In this document: positions 27,166 through 36,515 of the stretch, in pieces
Layout: every line of letters starts with the position of its first letter
How positions within the stretch are numbered: the stretch's first letter is position 1
Assembly: GCA_029251885.1 (NCBI GenBank)
Contig: JAQXCL010000023.1
Span: 1-43,577 of the forward strand
DNA: 43,577 nucleotides
DNA from: Opitutales bacterium
Lineage (GTDB): Bacteria > Verrucomicrobiota > Verrucomicrobiia > Opitutales > Seribacteraceae
Reading direction: 5' to 3'
Notes under the pieces: model-generated
What the model saw: only the letters and a program-made list of their open reading frames with translations
The model's database searches: none
What the model was told of the DNA's origin: nothing
Made by a program: the position numbers and the translations under genes

Positions 27166-27747
27166 TTAGATTTTGTCTACGATCTTGTCAGCTAACCCAT
27201 ATTCAATTGCTTCCTCAGCATTAAGATAAAAATCCCGATCTGTATCTTGTTGGATTTTTTCCATGGGTTGTCCTGAGGTACGGGCCAAAATCGTATTTAG
27301 TTCTTCTCGTAAACGCTCCATCTCCTGAGCCTGTATATTAATATCCACAGCAGCTGCTACCATCCTTCCTGTAATTAAAGGTTGGTGGATAAGGACTCGC
27401 GAGTGAGGATATAAGAAACGTCTACCTTTCGATGCCCCGCAGAGCAATATCGACCCCATACTTGCTGCCATGCCAGTCACCACCACTTTGATCGGTGAGC
27501 TGATCAATTGCATGGTATCAAAAATGGCCATACCTGCAGTGATTGAGCCCCCAGGGGAATTTATATAAAAGGTAATTTCTTTTCCTGGATCTGTGGCTTC
27601 CAGATGGAGAAGTTTCTCGGTGATATCCCGGGCGGATTTGTCACTAACTTCTCCCCATAGAAAGATCTTACGATCTTCAATGAACTTTGATTGTATAGCC
27701 TCAGCGACCGATGCGGCTTTCTTTTCCTTTTCTTTGTCTTCGCTCAT
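27166..27747 (-). CDS. clpP: ATP-dependent Clp protease proteolytic subunit
   Basis: ClpP is the serine peptidase chamber that degrades proteins fed by ClpX or ClpA. From the ATG at 27747 the product has 193 residues, the normal length, starting MSEDKEKEKK. The catalytic triad is present: serine in AASMGS, histidine in VLIHQP and aspartate in DTDRDFYL. The upstream frame extension of 28 codons runs into rpiB and is not family-like. No Clp ATPase gene is adjacent; the gene sits at the end of the suf-sufT-rpiB run. Confidence 0.95.
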   Translation of the reverse strand: MSEDKEKEKKAASVAEAIQSKFIEDRKIFLWGEVSDKSARDITEKLLHLEATDPGKEITFYINSPGGSITAGMAIFDTMQLISSPIKVVVTGMAASMGSILLCGASKGRRFLYPHSRVLIHQPLITGRMVAAAVDINIQAQEMERLREELNTILARTSGQPMEKIQQDTDRDFYLNAEEAIEYGLADKIVDKI

Positions 27748-27769
27748 GAAAGTAAATTTGTATATCGGA

Positions 27770-28204
27770 CTATGAGTTTTTGTCGAGCATCTCGATTCTT
27801 CGAATATGTCGATCGCCTTCAAACTCGGCATTTAGCCAAGTGTCGATAATGTTTAATGCAAGTTTCTGACTGATCTGTCTTTGTCCAATAGAAAGAACAT
27901 TAGCATTGTTGTGTTCCTTAGCCAAACGGGCGGTCTCTTCACTCCAGCAAAGGGCACACCGTACCCCCTTTACTTTATTTGCCGCCATGGCTTCACCATT
28001 ACCACTTCCTCCAAAAACTACGCCAAGATCACAAGATCCATCGGCAACAGATTCTGCAGCTGGTCGGACAAAAGCCGGGTAGTCTACGGATTCTTCGGAA
28101 AAGGTTCCAAAGTCTTGTACCTCATGCCCAAGATTTTGCAGGTGTTCTTTGACAGCTTCTTTATAATTAAATCCAGCATGGTCTGTACCGAGAGCTATTT
28201 TCAT
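27770..28204 (-). CDS. rpiB: ribose-5-phosphate isomerase B
   Basis: RpiB interconverts ribose 5-phosphate and ribulose 5-phosphate. The 144-residue protein starts with the typical GTDHAG and contains FGGSGNGEAMAANKV. E. coli RpiB has a catalytic cysteine at the position of Gly65 here; the glycine-rich version with a following glutamate (Glu71) matches the actinobacterial type, in which that glutamate is the catalytic base. It lies between sufT and clpP in the same direction. Confidence 0.95.
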   Translation of the reverse strand: MKIALGTDHAGFNYKEAVKEHLQNLGHEVQDFGTFSEESVDYPAFVRPAAESVADGSCDLGVVFGGSGNGEAMAANKVKGVRCALCWSEETARLAKEHNNANVLSIGQRQISQKLALNIIDTWLNAEFEGDRHIRRIEMLDKNS

Positions 28205-28232
28205 TATCTTTTAAGGTGTTTGAGTATACCTT

Positions 28233-28778
28233 CTAGATGAGACCAAGTTCCATTTTACCTTCCTCGGAAATCAAGTCCTGGGTCCATGGAGGATCCCAAA
28301 CTATTTCCACCTCTGCATGATCAATGCCTGGAAGTTCTAATACTTTTCCTTTGCAGTCATCTGCAATGACCGGACCCATGCCACAACCTGGAGCGGTAAG
28401 AGTTAGGTCCACATAGGCCACTCGACCATGGTCCTTTGTATCCTCTAATTCCACCCGGTAAATTAAGCCGAGATCAACAACATTTACGGGGATTTCAGGA
28501 TCGAATACAGTCTTTAGGTTTTCTTTAATCTCCTCAACGCTTGCAGGCTTAGCATTTCCATCATCAGGTAGCTTGGACGCCTCTTTAAGATCTTCGCCCA
28601 AGGAATCGGCATCGCGGGCAGCAATCCGGTACATTCCCTGGAGGGTCATAACGGTGAAGTTTCCACCGAGTCGGTGGGTGATGGTAACTTTTTCCCCCCG
28701 ACCTAAGGTAAATTCCTCACCGTGTGGAATTAAAGTAGCAACTACATCACGGGTAAGTTCAACTTCTTGTTGGCTCAT
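28233..28778 (-). CDS. sufT: SufT-type Fe-S assembly protein (MIP18/DUF59 family)
   Basis: A 181-residue protein with a C-terminal MIP18/DUF59 domain at about 85-181 (VFDPEIPVNVVDLGLIY, LTLTAPGCGMGPVIADD, VWDPPWTQDLISEEGK) and an N-terminal segment of about 80 residues typical of the SufT subfamily. SufT helps mature Fe-S proteins when demand for clusters is high. The conserved cysteine of the domain is in the PGCGMG motif. It lies 12 bases after sufD. Confidence 0.92.
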   Translation of the reverse strand: MSQQEVELTRDVVATLIPHGEEFTLGRGEKVTITHRLGGNFTVMTLQGMYRIAARDADSLGEDLKEASKLPDDGNAKPASVEEIKENLKTVFDPEIPVNVVDLGLIYRVELEDTKDHGRVAYVDLTLTAPGCGMGPVIADDCKGKVLELPGIDHAEVEIVWDPPWTQDLISEEGKMELGLI

Positions 28779-28790
28779 ATTTTAAAATAG

Positions 28791-30047
28791 CTAGGACGCA
28801 AATGAAGATTCTAGGCATTGCAAAGCCCATTCTCTGGTTTTTTCATCGTTTATACCCATCAATGGTTCATTAAGGAAACCAAGTGCAATTAACTTTTCCG
28901 ATTTTTCTGAAGTTATTCCTCGGCTGCGCAGATAGAATAAATCCTGAGGGTCAATCCTGCTGGTGGTGGCACCATGACTGCATTTAACTTCGTTTGCTAA
29001 GATTTCCAAGCCAGGCAAAGAGTCTGCTTTTCCTTCTGATCCAAGAAGCAAGTTGCGGTTGGTTTGATAAGCGTCGGTATGCTGAGCCTCCTCTTTTACT
29101 TTAATTAATCCTGAAAAGATCGATTTAGACTGGTTGCACAGAACATTCTTGCAAAGCAAGTTACTTGTGCAGTGAGGAGCTTCATGTACCTGGATGGTCC
29201 GTTGGTCAAAAAGCTGATCATTCCTACCAAGGTAGACCGAGCCGTAATCAAAACTAGCCCCTTCTCCCTGCAAAACACCTTTAGACTCAATGCGGGATTG
29301 GCCGGATCCAAGATGTAAACTAACCGTGTTTAAGTTGGCATTTTTCCCAATAATAAAATTTTCCATTTGTACCAGGGAGGAACTCTGGGAACATTCTTGC
29401 AGGACTACTCGGTTTAGGCGGGCACCTTCCCCTAGGCGTACTTTTAAAAGATTGGAAATGTGACCACCCGGATTATCTGGATTCGCCGTAAATTTTTCAA
29501 TTAAGGTGACCTCTGCATGAGCTTCCAGTTCGATGAGGTTGTGATGAAACGCGATTTTCCCTGCCTCTGGTTCCCGATGCTCAATGATTACAGGTTCATC
29601 TGATCGTTCTGAAGCTTGGGCACGAAGTAAAAACCCTGTTTCTGCAAATGCCCCGGTTAGCAAGGAGTAATCATCAGCCCCTAAATTTGGACCGGGAATT
29701 TTAGGAAGCAGCGAAAGTGAATGAGTTTGATCAAGGATCAAACTGTCCAAAAGATCAAAAGAAATGCCATTCATGGTGCTGGCAGATTCGATCAACAGAG
29801 ATTCTTTTGCGTTTGCCAATCCGTCGATTTTGCTAAGTCCAAAACGAGCGCGGGGTGAAAAACGCCATCTCTCATCTTTGAGAACCCTGTCAGGAAGGTT
29901 GGAGAATTGTTCCCAACATTCTTTGCGGTAATCGGCCAACCAACCAGGTTCCCAGGACCTGCCTTCAGCAAAGAGTTCGAAGGTTTGGGGTTGATTGAAT
30001 GAGAAAGGAGGCATGGAAACCGGTGATGTAAGAGTTTCTTGGCTCAT
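28791..30047 (-). CDS. sufD: Fe-S cluster assembly protein SufD
   Basis: SufD pairs with SufB on a SufC dimer to form the SufBC2D scaffold. The 418-residue protein has the beta-helix core and C-terminal helical region of the SufBD family, with EVKCSHGATTSRIDPQDLFYLRSRG near residues 350-375, including the conserved histidine in SHGAT. Residues 1-130 are the variable N-terminal domain. It follows sufB by nine bases. Confidence 0.94.
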   Translation of the reverse strand: MSQETLTSPVSMPPFSFNQPQTFELFAEGRSWEPGWLADYRKECWEQFSNLPDRVLKDERWRFSPRARFGLSKIDGLANAKESLLIESASTMNGISFDLLDSLILDQTHSLSLLPKIPGPNLGADDYSLLTGAFAETGFLLRAQASERSDEPVIIEHREPEAGKIAFHHNLIELEAHAEVTLIEKFTANPDNPGGHISNLLKVRLGEGARLNRVVLQECSQSSSLVQMENFIIGKNANLNTVSLHLGSGQSRIESKGVLQGEGASFDYGSVYLGRNDQLFDQRTIQVHEAPHCTSNLLCKNVLCNQSKSIFSGLIKVKEEAQHTDAYQTNRNLLLGSEGKADSLPGLEILANEVKCSHGATTSRIDPQDLFYLRSRGITSEKSEKLIALGFLNEPLMGINDEKTREWALQCLESSFAS

Positions 30048-30056
30048 GACGACGAA

Positions 30057-31463
30057 TTATCCAACGGAGCCCTCCATCTCCAGATCAATCAGGCGTTTTA
30101 GTTCCACACTGTATTCCATCGGGAATTCTCGGATCAGATCATTGACGAATCCATTTACGCATAAACTCATCGCTTCCGCTTCACTTAATCCGCGTTGTTT
30201 CATGTAAAATATTTGCTCGGCACTGACCTTAGAAACACTGGCTTCATGCTGTACTGAATTAGCATCTCCTTGCACGGTAATGGCAGGATAGGTGTCCGTT
30301 TGGCTTTTGTTGTTAATCAACAGGGCATCGCATTCGGTATTATTTTTACAGCCCTTTAAATGACCAGGCATTTGCACTAGTCCGCGGTAAGAAGAACGGC
30401 CGTCACCAATAGAAATAGACTTGGAAACTACATTACTGGTTGTTTCATCCGCTGCATGAACCATTTTTGCTCCGGTGTCCTGATGCTGGCCATCATTTGC
30501 CAAGGCTATTGAAACAACTTCGCCTCGGGCTTTCCTTCCCTTTAAAATAACTCCAGGATATTTCATTGTTAGGCGAGAACCGATATTACAATCGATCCAT
30601 CTTACTTCAGCCTCTTCCTCGGCGATTGCACGTTTAGTAACCAAATTGAATACATTATTGGACCAGTTTTGAACGGTTACATATTGGATTTTAGCTCCCT
30701 TTAATGCGACCAACTCAACCACAGCACTGTGTAGAGTTGAGGTTTCGAATTTTGGTGCGGTGCAACCTTCCATGTACATTACTTCAGATCCTTCATCTGC
30801 AATGATTAAGGTGCGTTCAAATTGACCAAAATTTTCTGCATTAATACGGAAATAAGCCTGAAGAGGCTGTGCAAGTTTAACTCCCGGTGGAATATAAATA
30901 AAACTACCTCCGCTGAATACCGCACTATTAAGAGCTGAAAATTTGTTGTCTGATGTTGGAATAACTTTTCCGAACCATTTGCGGAATATTTCCGGATGTT
31001 CTTTTAAACCCTCAGTTGAACCTACGAAGATAACCCCTTCTTTTGCTAGGTCCTCCTTCATGTTCGAGTAAGCCGCTTCACTGTCGAACTGGGCTTCCAC
31101 GCCGGCAAGAAATTTTCTTTCCTGCTCAGGGATACCCAAGCGCTCAAAAGTATTTTTGATATCATCCGGCACCTCGTCCCACGTCCGGCTTGGTTGCTGA
31201 CCTTTTGCCAAGTAGTAACGGATAACATCGAAATTAATGTTTTTCAGGTCATCGGTTGCCCAATGAGTAGGCATAGGCTTTTTCTCGAAAGTGGATAATG
31301 CTTTTAGCCTGAAATCAAGCATCCAAGGTTCCTCTTTTTTAACCTCTGATATGTAGCGGACTACATCTTCAGATAAACCAATACCGGCATCGAAGGAATA
31401 ATCGGTATCGTAGTGAAAATCACCTTTATCGCGGTCAACATCGAGTTGGGAGGGACTAATCAT
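30057..31463 (-). CDS. sufB: Fe-S cluster assembly protein SufB
   Basis: SufB is the main scaffold subunit on which the nascent Fe-S cluster is built. The 468-residue length is normal. Family signatures include [42 protein letters not shown] and [10 protein letters not shown], which carries the conserved cysteine needed for cluster assembly, followed by [11 protein letters not shown]. It lies 18 bases after sufC. No cysteine desulfurase (sufS) or sulfur carrier (sufE/sufU) gene is present in this block. Confidence 0.97.
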   Translation of the reverse strand: MISPSQLDVDRDKGDFHYDTDYSFDAGIGLSEDVVRYISEVKKEEPWMLDFRLKALSTFEKKPMPTHWATDDLKNINFDVIRYYLAKGQQPSRTWDEVPDDIKNTFERLGIPEQERKFLAGVEAQFDSEAAYSNMKEDLAKEGVIFVGSTEGLKEHPEIFRKWFGKVIPTSDNKFSALNSAVFSGGSFIYIPPGVKLAQPLQAYFRINAENFGQFERTLIIADEGSEVMYMEGCTAPKFETSTLHSAVVELVALKGAKIQYVTVQNWSNNVFNLVTKRAIAEEEAEVRWIDCNIGSRLTMKYPGVILKGRKARGEVVSIALANDGQHQDTGAKMVHAADETTSNVVSKSISIGDGRSSYRGLVQMPGHLKGCKNNTECDALLINNKSQTDTYPAITVQGDANSVQHEASVSKVSAEQIFYMKQRGLSEAEAMSLCVNGFVNDLIREFPMEYSVELKRLIDLEMEGSVG

Positions 31464-31481
31464 TTAAAAAGGGGTAGGGGG

Positions 31482-32237
31482 TTACGAAGCGACGGCTTCT
31501 TGCTTGATCCAGTCGTATCCGCGATCTTCTAATTCAAGGGCAAGTTCCTTGCCGCCGGTACGGACAATTTTTCCTTCTGACATGACATGGACGTAATCTG
31601 GCACGATGTAATCTAAAAGTCTTTGGTAATGCGTTATTACGAGGATTCCTCGCTCTGGGTTGCGCATCCTGTTAACCCCGTCCGAAACCACTCGCAATGC
31701 GTCAATATCTAAGCCGCTGTCTGTTTCATCCAAAATCGCATACTTAGGGCTTAACATAGACATTTGCAGGATCTCGCAACGTTTCTTTTCACCACCTGAA
31801 AATCCGTCATTAAGTGAACGGGAAGTAAATTTGCGATCCATTCCCAAATCATCCATGTGAGCGTACAAATCTTTATAATATTCAACAGCCTTTATTTTTT
31901 CGCCTTCTTTTAGACGGGCATTTAAAGCAGCTCTTATAAAGTTAGCGATACTTACCCCTGGAACTTCCATCGGGTATTGAAATGCGAGAAATAATCCTAG
32001 CCTTGATATTTCATCAGGCTCCAACCCAAGCAGGCTGTCATCATCTAAGGTAGCAGTTCCACCTGATACTTCATAATCTGGATGACCAGACAACACTTTG
32101 GCTAGAGTACTTTTGCCACTTCCGTTCGGGCCCATTATTGCATGGACTTCGCCTTTTGGTATTTCCAGGGATAGTCCGCGGAGTATGCTTTTGTCGCCTA
32201 TAGAGGCTTGTAGGTTATCTATTTTTAATGAGTTCAC
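31482..32237 (-). CDS. sufC: Fe-S cluster assembly ATPase SufC
   Basis: SufC is the ABC-type ATPase of the SufBC2D complex. The 251-residue protein has Walker [15 protein letters not shown], the SufC-type signature [14 protein letters not shown], Walker [13 protein letters not shown] and the switch histidine in [10 protein letters not shown]. It starts with GTG at 32237, 30 bases after the Fur-like gene. The DETDSGLD form of Walker B separates it from ordinary transporter ATPases. Confidence 0.97.
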   Translation of the reverse strand: MNSLKIDNLQASIGDKSILRGLSLEIPKGEVHAIMGPNGSGKSTLAKVLSGHPDYEVSGGTATLDDDSLLGLEPDEISRLGLFLAFQYPMEVPGVSIANFIRAALNARLKEGEKIKAVEYYKDLYAHMDDLGMDRKFTSRSLNDGFSGGEKKRCEILQMSMLSPKYAILDETDSGLDIDALRVVSDGVNRMRNPERGILVITHYQRLLDYIVPDYVHVMSEGKIVRTGGKELALELEDRGYDWIKQEAVAS

Positions 32238-32267
32238 TATTGGTAGGTAGGTGTAAAAGTTTTAGCT

Positions 32268-32705
32268 CTAATTATTTGAAGGTTTACCTGTTCCTGAAAA
32301 AGAGAGGTCCAAGTTTTCTGCTTCAAATCCTTCAGGTACAAGTGCTTGTATGAGAGATAATGTATCATTGTCGATTTCGACATCATAAATCTTGCCAGAC
32401 TGAGTACACCTGAAATGAGCGTGAGGTGTAAGATTTGGACAATACCGGGTGGGGGATCGATCCATGTTAACTTGCTTGACCAAACCGCACCCAACTAATG
32501 TCTCGAGGCAGTTGTAAACCGTAGCAAATGAAGTTCCCGGCAAATGCCTCTTAACTCGGTCATAAATATCGTCAGCAGTCGGATGATCGCGCTTACCAAG
32601 AATCACTCCGTAAACGCAGGCTCTTTGTTTGGTAGGCCGAAGGCCTTTTTCACGAAGAGCTGTGTTAAAAGTATCTTTACTGAATGATGTGAGTGAGTAA
32701 GACAT
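32268..32705 (-). CDS. Fur-family transcription regulator heading the suf operon
   Basis: A Fur-superfamily repressor-type protein of 145 residues from the ATG at 32705; a GTG at 32741 would give 157. The winged helix is at about 15-80 (LREKGLRPTKQRACVYGVIL, GTSFATVYNCLETLV). Metal-site candidates are His41, His95 and His97 in PHAHF, and Asp108. The usual CxxC pairs that bind structural zinc are missing: Cys100 is followed by Thr-Gln-Ser, and the C terminus has none. A cysteine (Cys89) stands near where PerR has its oxidation-linked aspartate. Being first of fur-sufC-sufB-sufD, it probably controls Fe-S assembly in response to iron, haem or oxidants, but the signal is unknown. Confidence 0.85.
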   Translation of the reverse strand: MSYSLTSFSKDTFNTALREKGLRPTKQRACVYGVILGKRDHPTADDIYDRVKRHLPGTSFATVYNCLETLVGCGLVKQVNMDRSPTRYCPNLTPHAHFRCTQSGKIYDVEIDNDTLSLIQALVPEGFEAENLDLSFSGTGKPSNN

Positions 32706-32710
32706 CGAAA

Positions 32711-32724
32711 GAATAATCTTATTC
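32711..32724. promoter_or_regulatory. perfect palindrome just upstream of the Fur-like ATG
   Basis: GAATAA, two bases, then TTATTC: a 6-2-6 inverted repeat lying five bases upstream of the ATG at 32705 and inside the alternative GTG-initiated frame. Its half-site resembles that of the palindrome at 32752-32768 and the AT-rich boxes bound by Fur/PerR proteins. It is a candidate second operator. Confidence 0.45.
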
Positions 32725-32751
32725 AATTTCAGATACTTCACAAGCTAAATT

Positions 32752-32768
32752 GGAATTATTCTAATTCC
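32752..32768. promoter_or_regulatory. candidate Fur-type operator over a -10 element
   Basis: GGAATTA, three bases, then TAATTCC form a perfect 7-3-7 inverted repeat. On the minus strand its centre contains TAGAAT (32758-32763), a 5/6 match to a -10 box that would serve the Fur-like gene and suf, although no good -35 is visible. A repressor bound here would block polymerase, so self-regulation is likely. Confidence 0.5.
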
Positions 32769-32784
32769 TGAAAGGCTTGGAGTT

Positions 32785-32800
32785 GCGAGTTTAAACCCGC
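32785..32800. repeat. near-perfect palindrome between the lipoprotein and Fur-like genes
   Basis: A 16-base palindrome centred on GTTTAAAC and flanked by GCG/CGC, with one mismatched pair. As RNA it has no proper loop and no U-run follows, so it does not look like a terminator. It could be a further protein-binding site in this 107-base region between the ATG at 32705 and the lipoprotein stop codon. Confidence 0.4.
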
Positions 32801-32812
32801 GAATTCTGTGAG

Positions 32813-33067
32813 CTAATAATCCGTGTAAGTAAACAAACCCCAAAAAAGAGTGGTTTTTCCACCCTTGTGGACTCTCCTGTTCACTAACTCATCAGAGCTA
32901 ACACGAAAAGTTCCTGTTTCGATAGGAGTGTAGGAAGAAGGTTCGTGAGTTATCACCCCTGCTAAATTTACTTTCTTTGAAAAGTATTTTTTAGGATTAA
33001 GTCCACAACTAGATGAGGCCAAACTTACCAATGCAAGTAAGCAAAGAGGAAGAAGCCGTTTTTGCAT
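32813..33067 (-). CDS. small predicted lipoprotein
   Basis: A short protein of 84 residues from the ATG at 33067 (90 from an in-frame ATG at 33085). It begins with a basic residue pair, a hydrophobic stretch LLPLCLLALVSLA and a lipobox-like ASSSC, after which about 65 residues remain. The mature part has no domain I recognise and ends with aromatic residues (LFWGLFTYTDY). The likely promoter places the transcription start at about 33086, which favours the shorter start or leaderless translation from 33085. Probably attached to the outer membrane; function unknown. Confidence 0.7.
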   Translation of the reverse strand: MQKRLLPLCLLALVSLASSSCGLNPKKYFSKKVNLAGVITHEPSSYTPIETGTFRVSSDELVNRRVHKGGKTTLFWGLFTYTDY

Positions 33068-33092
33068 GGTCGAGTATTTACCCATCTAAGCT

Positions 33093-33122
33093 AATACAAA
33101 ATTTTTCCTCACTCGGAGTCAA
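33093..33122 (-). promoter_or_regulatory. candidate promoter of the small lipoprotein gene
   Basis: On the minus strand, TTGACT (33117-33122, 5/6) is separated by 18 bases from TGTATT (33093-33098, 4/6). Transcription would begin near 33086, directly before the first possible start codon. The site is in the divergent gap with glyS. Confidence 0.45.
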
Positions 33123-33200
33123 CATGAACTTTGCTGGAAAACTGGCTTGTTATTAGATTGTCCAGTAGTCGTGTAATGGCTAGGGTGTAATATTTTTAAA

Positions 33201-34706
33201 ATGAGTAATGAAAATAGCTTGATCGAGGAAATCATTTCCCTCTGCAAAAGGCGCGGATTTGTATTTCAATCATCTGAAATTTACGGCGGTTTTAATGGTT
33301 TCTTTGATTACGGCCCCCTTGGTGTGGAGTTGCGTAAGAATATAAAGGACGCCTGGTGGGAAGATATGGTGCGTCGCCGGGACGACATGGTTGGGCTCGA
33401 TTCGAGCATCATCATGAATCCAAGGATATGGCAGGCATCCGGACATGTGGACGGATTCACAGATCCAATGGTAGATTGTAAGGAGTCTAAAATGAGGTAT
33501 CGAGCTGACCAGCTCTTTGCTGCAGAAGTATTGGTGGACGGAGATTCCTTGGGTTGGATATCTATGCTTGAATCTGAGTCCATGCATAATGATGCAACTA
33601 AAATGGCAGAATCTATTAAGCGAAAAGCAGCCAAACAAGGAAGACTGGATGATCTTAAGCTTCTTCCTTACGACGAATTGTCAACTGAGCAGCAACAACT
33701 CGTGCCATCCCCAGCAACGGGCAAGCCGGGTTCTCTCACTCCTCCACGCGAATTCAACATGATGTTTGAGACTAATGTGGGAGCCTTGAGAGATGGTTCT
33801 TCCAAATGTTACTTGCGTCCCGAAACAGCTCAGGGGATTTTTGCCAATTTTAAAAATATTGTTGATACGGGCCGCGTCAAAGTTCCTTTTGGCATTGCTC
33901 AAATTGGTAAGGCCTTTCGTAATGAAATTACTCCTCGAAATTTTATCTTTCGTTCGCGCGAATTTGAACAGATGGAAATCGAATACTTCATTCCGCCAGG
34001 AGATGAGCATTGGCCTCGCTATCATCGCGAATGGATAGATGCCCGAAAAAAATGGTTTCAATCGATTGGATTAACCTCAGATATGTTGGGGGAAGAGGTT
34101 CATCCCCAAAACAAACTCGCCCATTATGCTCAGGCTTGTACAGATATTACCTTTAAATTTCCCTTTGGTGAACATGAGCTCGAAGGAATTGCCGCTCGAG
34201 GGAACTTTGATCTCACTCAGCACCAGGAACACTCAGGTAAGAGCTTGGAGTATTTTGACGAGGGATTGAAGGAACGTTACTTGCCAAATGTGATTGAACC
34301 CAGTCTTGGGGTAGACCGTACATTCCTAGCAGTTTTGTGTGCCGCCTATCAAATTGACGAAGTTGGCGGGGAAAAACGAACCGTTATGAAATTTCATCCG
34401 AGGGTCGCACCCATTAAAGCATCCGTTTTTCCTCTGGTTAAAAACAAACCGGAATTAGTGGAGAAGGCTCAATCTCTTTACCAACGATTACAAAGAAAAT
34501 GGAATGTGATGTATGATCAGTCTGGAGCAATTGGTCGCCGTTATCGGCGGGCGGATGAAGCAGGTGTACCTTATGCATTAACCGTAGACTTTGATACTTT
34601 AGAAGGTGATGGATCAATCACCTTACGCGATCGGGATTCCACGAATCAGGAAAGATTATCTGAGGACGAAGCGGTTGCTTATTTGGAAGAAAAAATAAAC
34701 CCCTAA
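33201..34706 (+). CDS. glyS: glycyl-tRNA synthetase, dimeric class II type
   Basis: This charges tRNA-Gly. The 501-residue single-chain enzyme is the eukaryote/archaea-like homodimer type, not the bacterial alpha2-beta2 type: it opens with [25 protein letters not shown] and has [31 protein letters not shown] (motif 2), [17 protein letters not shown] (motif 3) and a C-terminal anticodon-binding domain from about residue 400. The ATG at 33201 gives the normal N terminus; no clear ribosome binding site precedes it. It converges on recJ with a 45-base gap and no convincing terminator. Confidence 0.97.
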   Translation: MSNENSLIEEIISLCKRRGFVFQSSEIYGGFNGFFDYGPLGVELRKNIKDAWWEDMVRRRDDMVGLDSSIIMNPRIWQASGHVDGFTDPMVDCKESKMRYRADQLFAAEVLVDGDSLGWISMLESESMHNDATKMAESIKRKAAKQGRLDDLKLLPYDELSTEQQQLVPSPATGKPGSLTPPREFNMMFETNVGALRDGSSKCYLRPETAQGIFANFKNIVDTGRVKVPFGIAQIGKAFRNEITPRNFIFRSREFEQMEIEYFIPPGDEHWPRYHREWIDARKKWFQSIGLTSDMLGEEVHPQNKLAHYAQACTDITFKFPFGEHELEGIAARGNFDLTQHQEHSGKSLEYFDEGLKERYLPNVIEPSLGVDRTFLAVLCAAYQIDEVGGEKRTVMKFHPRVAPIKASVFPLVKNKPELVEKAQSLYQRLQRKWNVMYDQSGAIGRRYRRADEAGVPYALTVDFDTLEGDGSITLRDRDSTNQERLSEDEAVAYLEEKINP

Positions 34707-34751
34707 GTGCTAGAGTTATTCCTTTCTAAGAAGTTTTTTTAAAGGGGTTCA

Positions 34752-36476
34752 TTAATCAGTTGGTTTCCAATCCTCTAAGACTAGTTGAAGGGAACTGCGT
34801 CCGTTCCAATAATTTCTTCTGAGTTTAAAGGCCAGGTCAATAGATTGATTCTCATCGGGTATTCGGTCTGCCATTCGCCAAGCAATTCCTCGGATGTATC
34901 CATTGGAATTGCGTAATGAAAATTGAAAATGTTCACCATTTCCAATTTTTCGTACGGGGGACTCTAAGAAAACCCTTTTTATAGCTAGTACGGGTTCGCG
35001 ATTATCCTGCCCAAAAGGGCCTAAGCCATTAATTTCGTCCAATAATTCATAGCGTAAATCGTTTTTCGATACCCAGGCGTCTATAATTAGGTCAGAAGTT
35101 TGTTCGTCTGTTGACTCAATCTTTTTTGCAGCCTTTAAAAATTCCGCAATAAATCCATCGAGTTGATCCTCTTTCAGTCCAAGTCCTACAGCAACAGGAT
35201 GTCCACCCCAGTGCGTAAGCTTGTCTTGGCAGGATGCGAGGATTTTAACTAAGTTTACCCCTTGTACACCTCGTCCTGAACCACAGTATTCTCCGCTTTC
35301 AGCCTGAGCTAAAACCAGGCAGGGTTTGTTCAAAGAGTTGGCAAGTTTTCCGGCCACGATGCCTACCACTCCTGGGTGCCAAGCATCTCCAGTTCCACAA
35401 ACCACTACGGCAGGTTCATTTGCGAAATGTTTTTCAGCTTGCACTAGGGCTTCTGTCGTTAGTTTGGCTTCAATCCCTTTCCTTTCTTCGTTAAATTGAG
35501 TTAGTTGCCTGGCTAGGTTTTTGCATTCCTTCTCGTTTTTTTCTAAAAGAAGGGAAACAGCAGTTTCAGGCTTATTTAACCTTCCACAAGCATTGATGCG
35601 GGGAGCTAGTTTGTAAGTGATGTCTTCGGTTTCGGGTTCAATGGAATCGTCCAGACCGCATTCAGCGAGCAGTGCGAGTAAACCAGGTGAAGCATCGATA
35701 AACAAACGCTTGATTCCAAATCGCGAAAAGATCCGGTTTTCATCCTTCAGGGGCACAAGGTCAGCCAATGTGCCAATAGCACAGAGAGGAAGGAAATCTC
35801 TGGGTGTTAGTTCAGAAGAATTAGGGAGGTTTAATTCACGAGCCCGTTTATAGAGTGCATGCACTAATTTGAAGCACAGTCCTGCGGTGCAGAGGTTTCG
35901 CCAAGGTTCTCCCTTATCCTCCTGCAAGTGAGGGTTGACCAAAATCGCATCTGCTGCTTCATCTCCCTTGAGTTGATGATGATCAACAACGATCAAGTCA
36001 ATTCCTTCAGATTTAAGGTATTTCCCTTCAGTTACGGAATTGGTGCCGCAGTCCAAAGCCATGACCAATCCAAAATTATCATGACCAAGGCCTCGTTCGA
36101 GAGCCTTTTGGGTCAGTCCATATCCTTCACTCAAACGCTTAGGGATGATATTTTCTACAACTAAACCCAAAGACTCCAAGGCCTGACGTGTTATTACAGA
36201 AGATGTAATTCCGTCCACATCATAATCTCCAATAAGTAAGATTTTTTCTTTTTTCTCGCGGGCTTGTAAAATTCTATTAATGGCCAAGTCCATATTTGCT
36301 AAGGCAAAGGGATCTTCTAGGTGCCTTAACTTTGGCCTGAGGAAATGTTCGACTGCGTCTGGGTTTAAGAGACCCCGCTTAACCAAAAGATTGGCCAAAA
36401 GAGAGGAGATTCCTAACTTATGTTGTAGAAGTTCAACGGATTTTGGTTCCGCCGAACGCTCGGTCCATTGTTTCAA
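34752..36476 (-). CDS. recJ: single-stranded-DNA exonuclease RecJ
   Basis: RecJ degrades single-stranded DNA 5' to 3' in recombination and mismatch repair. The 574-residue protein has the DHH-family motifs: IGDYDVDGITSS (motif I), ALDCGTNS (motif II), VVDHHQ (motif III) and the DHHA1 region WHPGVVGIVAGKL with GGHPVAVGLGL, followed by an OB-fold domain. The start appears to be a TTG at 36474-36476; the residues after it (KQWTERSAEP) fit the usual N terminus, but there is no good ribosome binding site. It lies 39 bases after secDF. Confidence 0.95.
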   Translation of the reverse strand: MKQWTERSAEPKSVELLQHKLGISSLLANLLVKRGLLNPDAVEHFLRPKLRHLEDPFALANMDLAINRILQAREKKEKILLIGDYDVDGITSSVITRQALESLGLVVENIIPKRLSEGYGLTQKALERGLGHDNFGLVMALDCGTNSVTEGKYLKSEGIDLIVVDHHQLKGDEAADAILVNPHLQEDKGEPWRNLCTAGLCFKLVHALYKRARELNLPNSSELTPRDFLPLCAIGTLADLVPLKDENRIFSRFGIKRLFIDASPGLLALLAECGLDDSIEPETEDITYKLAPRINACGRLNKPETAVSLLLEKNEKECKNLARQLTQFNEERKGIEAKLTTEALVQAEKHFANEPAVVVCGTGDAWHPGVVGIVAGKLANSLNKPCLVLAQAESGEYCGSGRGVQGVNLVKILASCQDKLTHWGGHPVAVGLGLKEDQLDGFIAEFLKAAKKIESTDEQTSDLIIDAWVSKNDLRYELLDEINGLGPFGQDNREPVLAIKRVFLESPVRKIGNGEHFQFSLRNSNGYIRGIAWRMADRIPDENQSIDLAFKLRRNYWNGRSSLQLVLEDWKPTD

Positions 36477-36515
36477 AACCGAGCGGAATTTATGAAACTT
36501 ATATAAATTTCTTGA

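Noticed and set aside
34698-34749. Possible terminator between glyS and recJ (AACCCCT pairing with AGGGGTT, with an internal T run)
   Set aside because: The loop would be 38 bases and the T run is inside it rather than after the stem. It does not meet the usual pattern of an intrinsic terminator.
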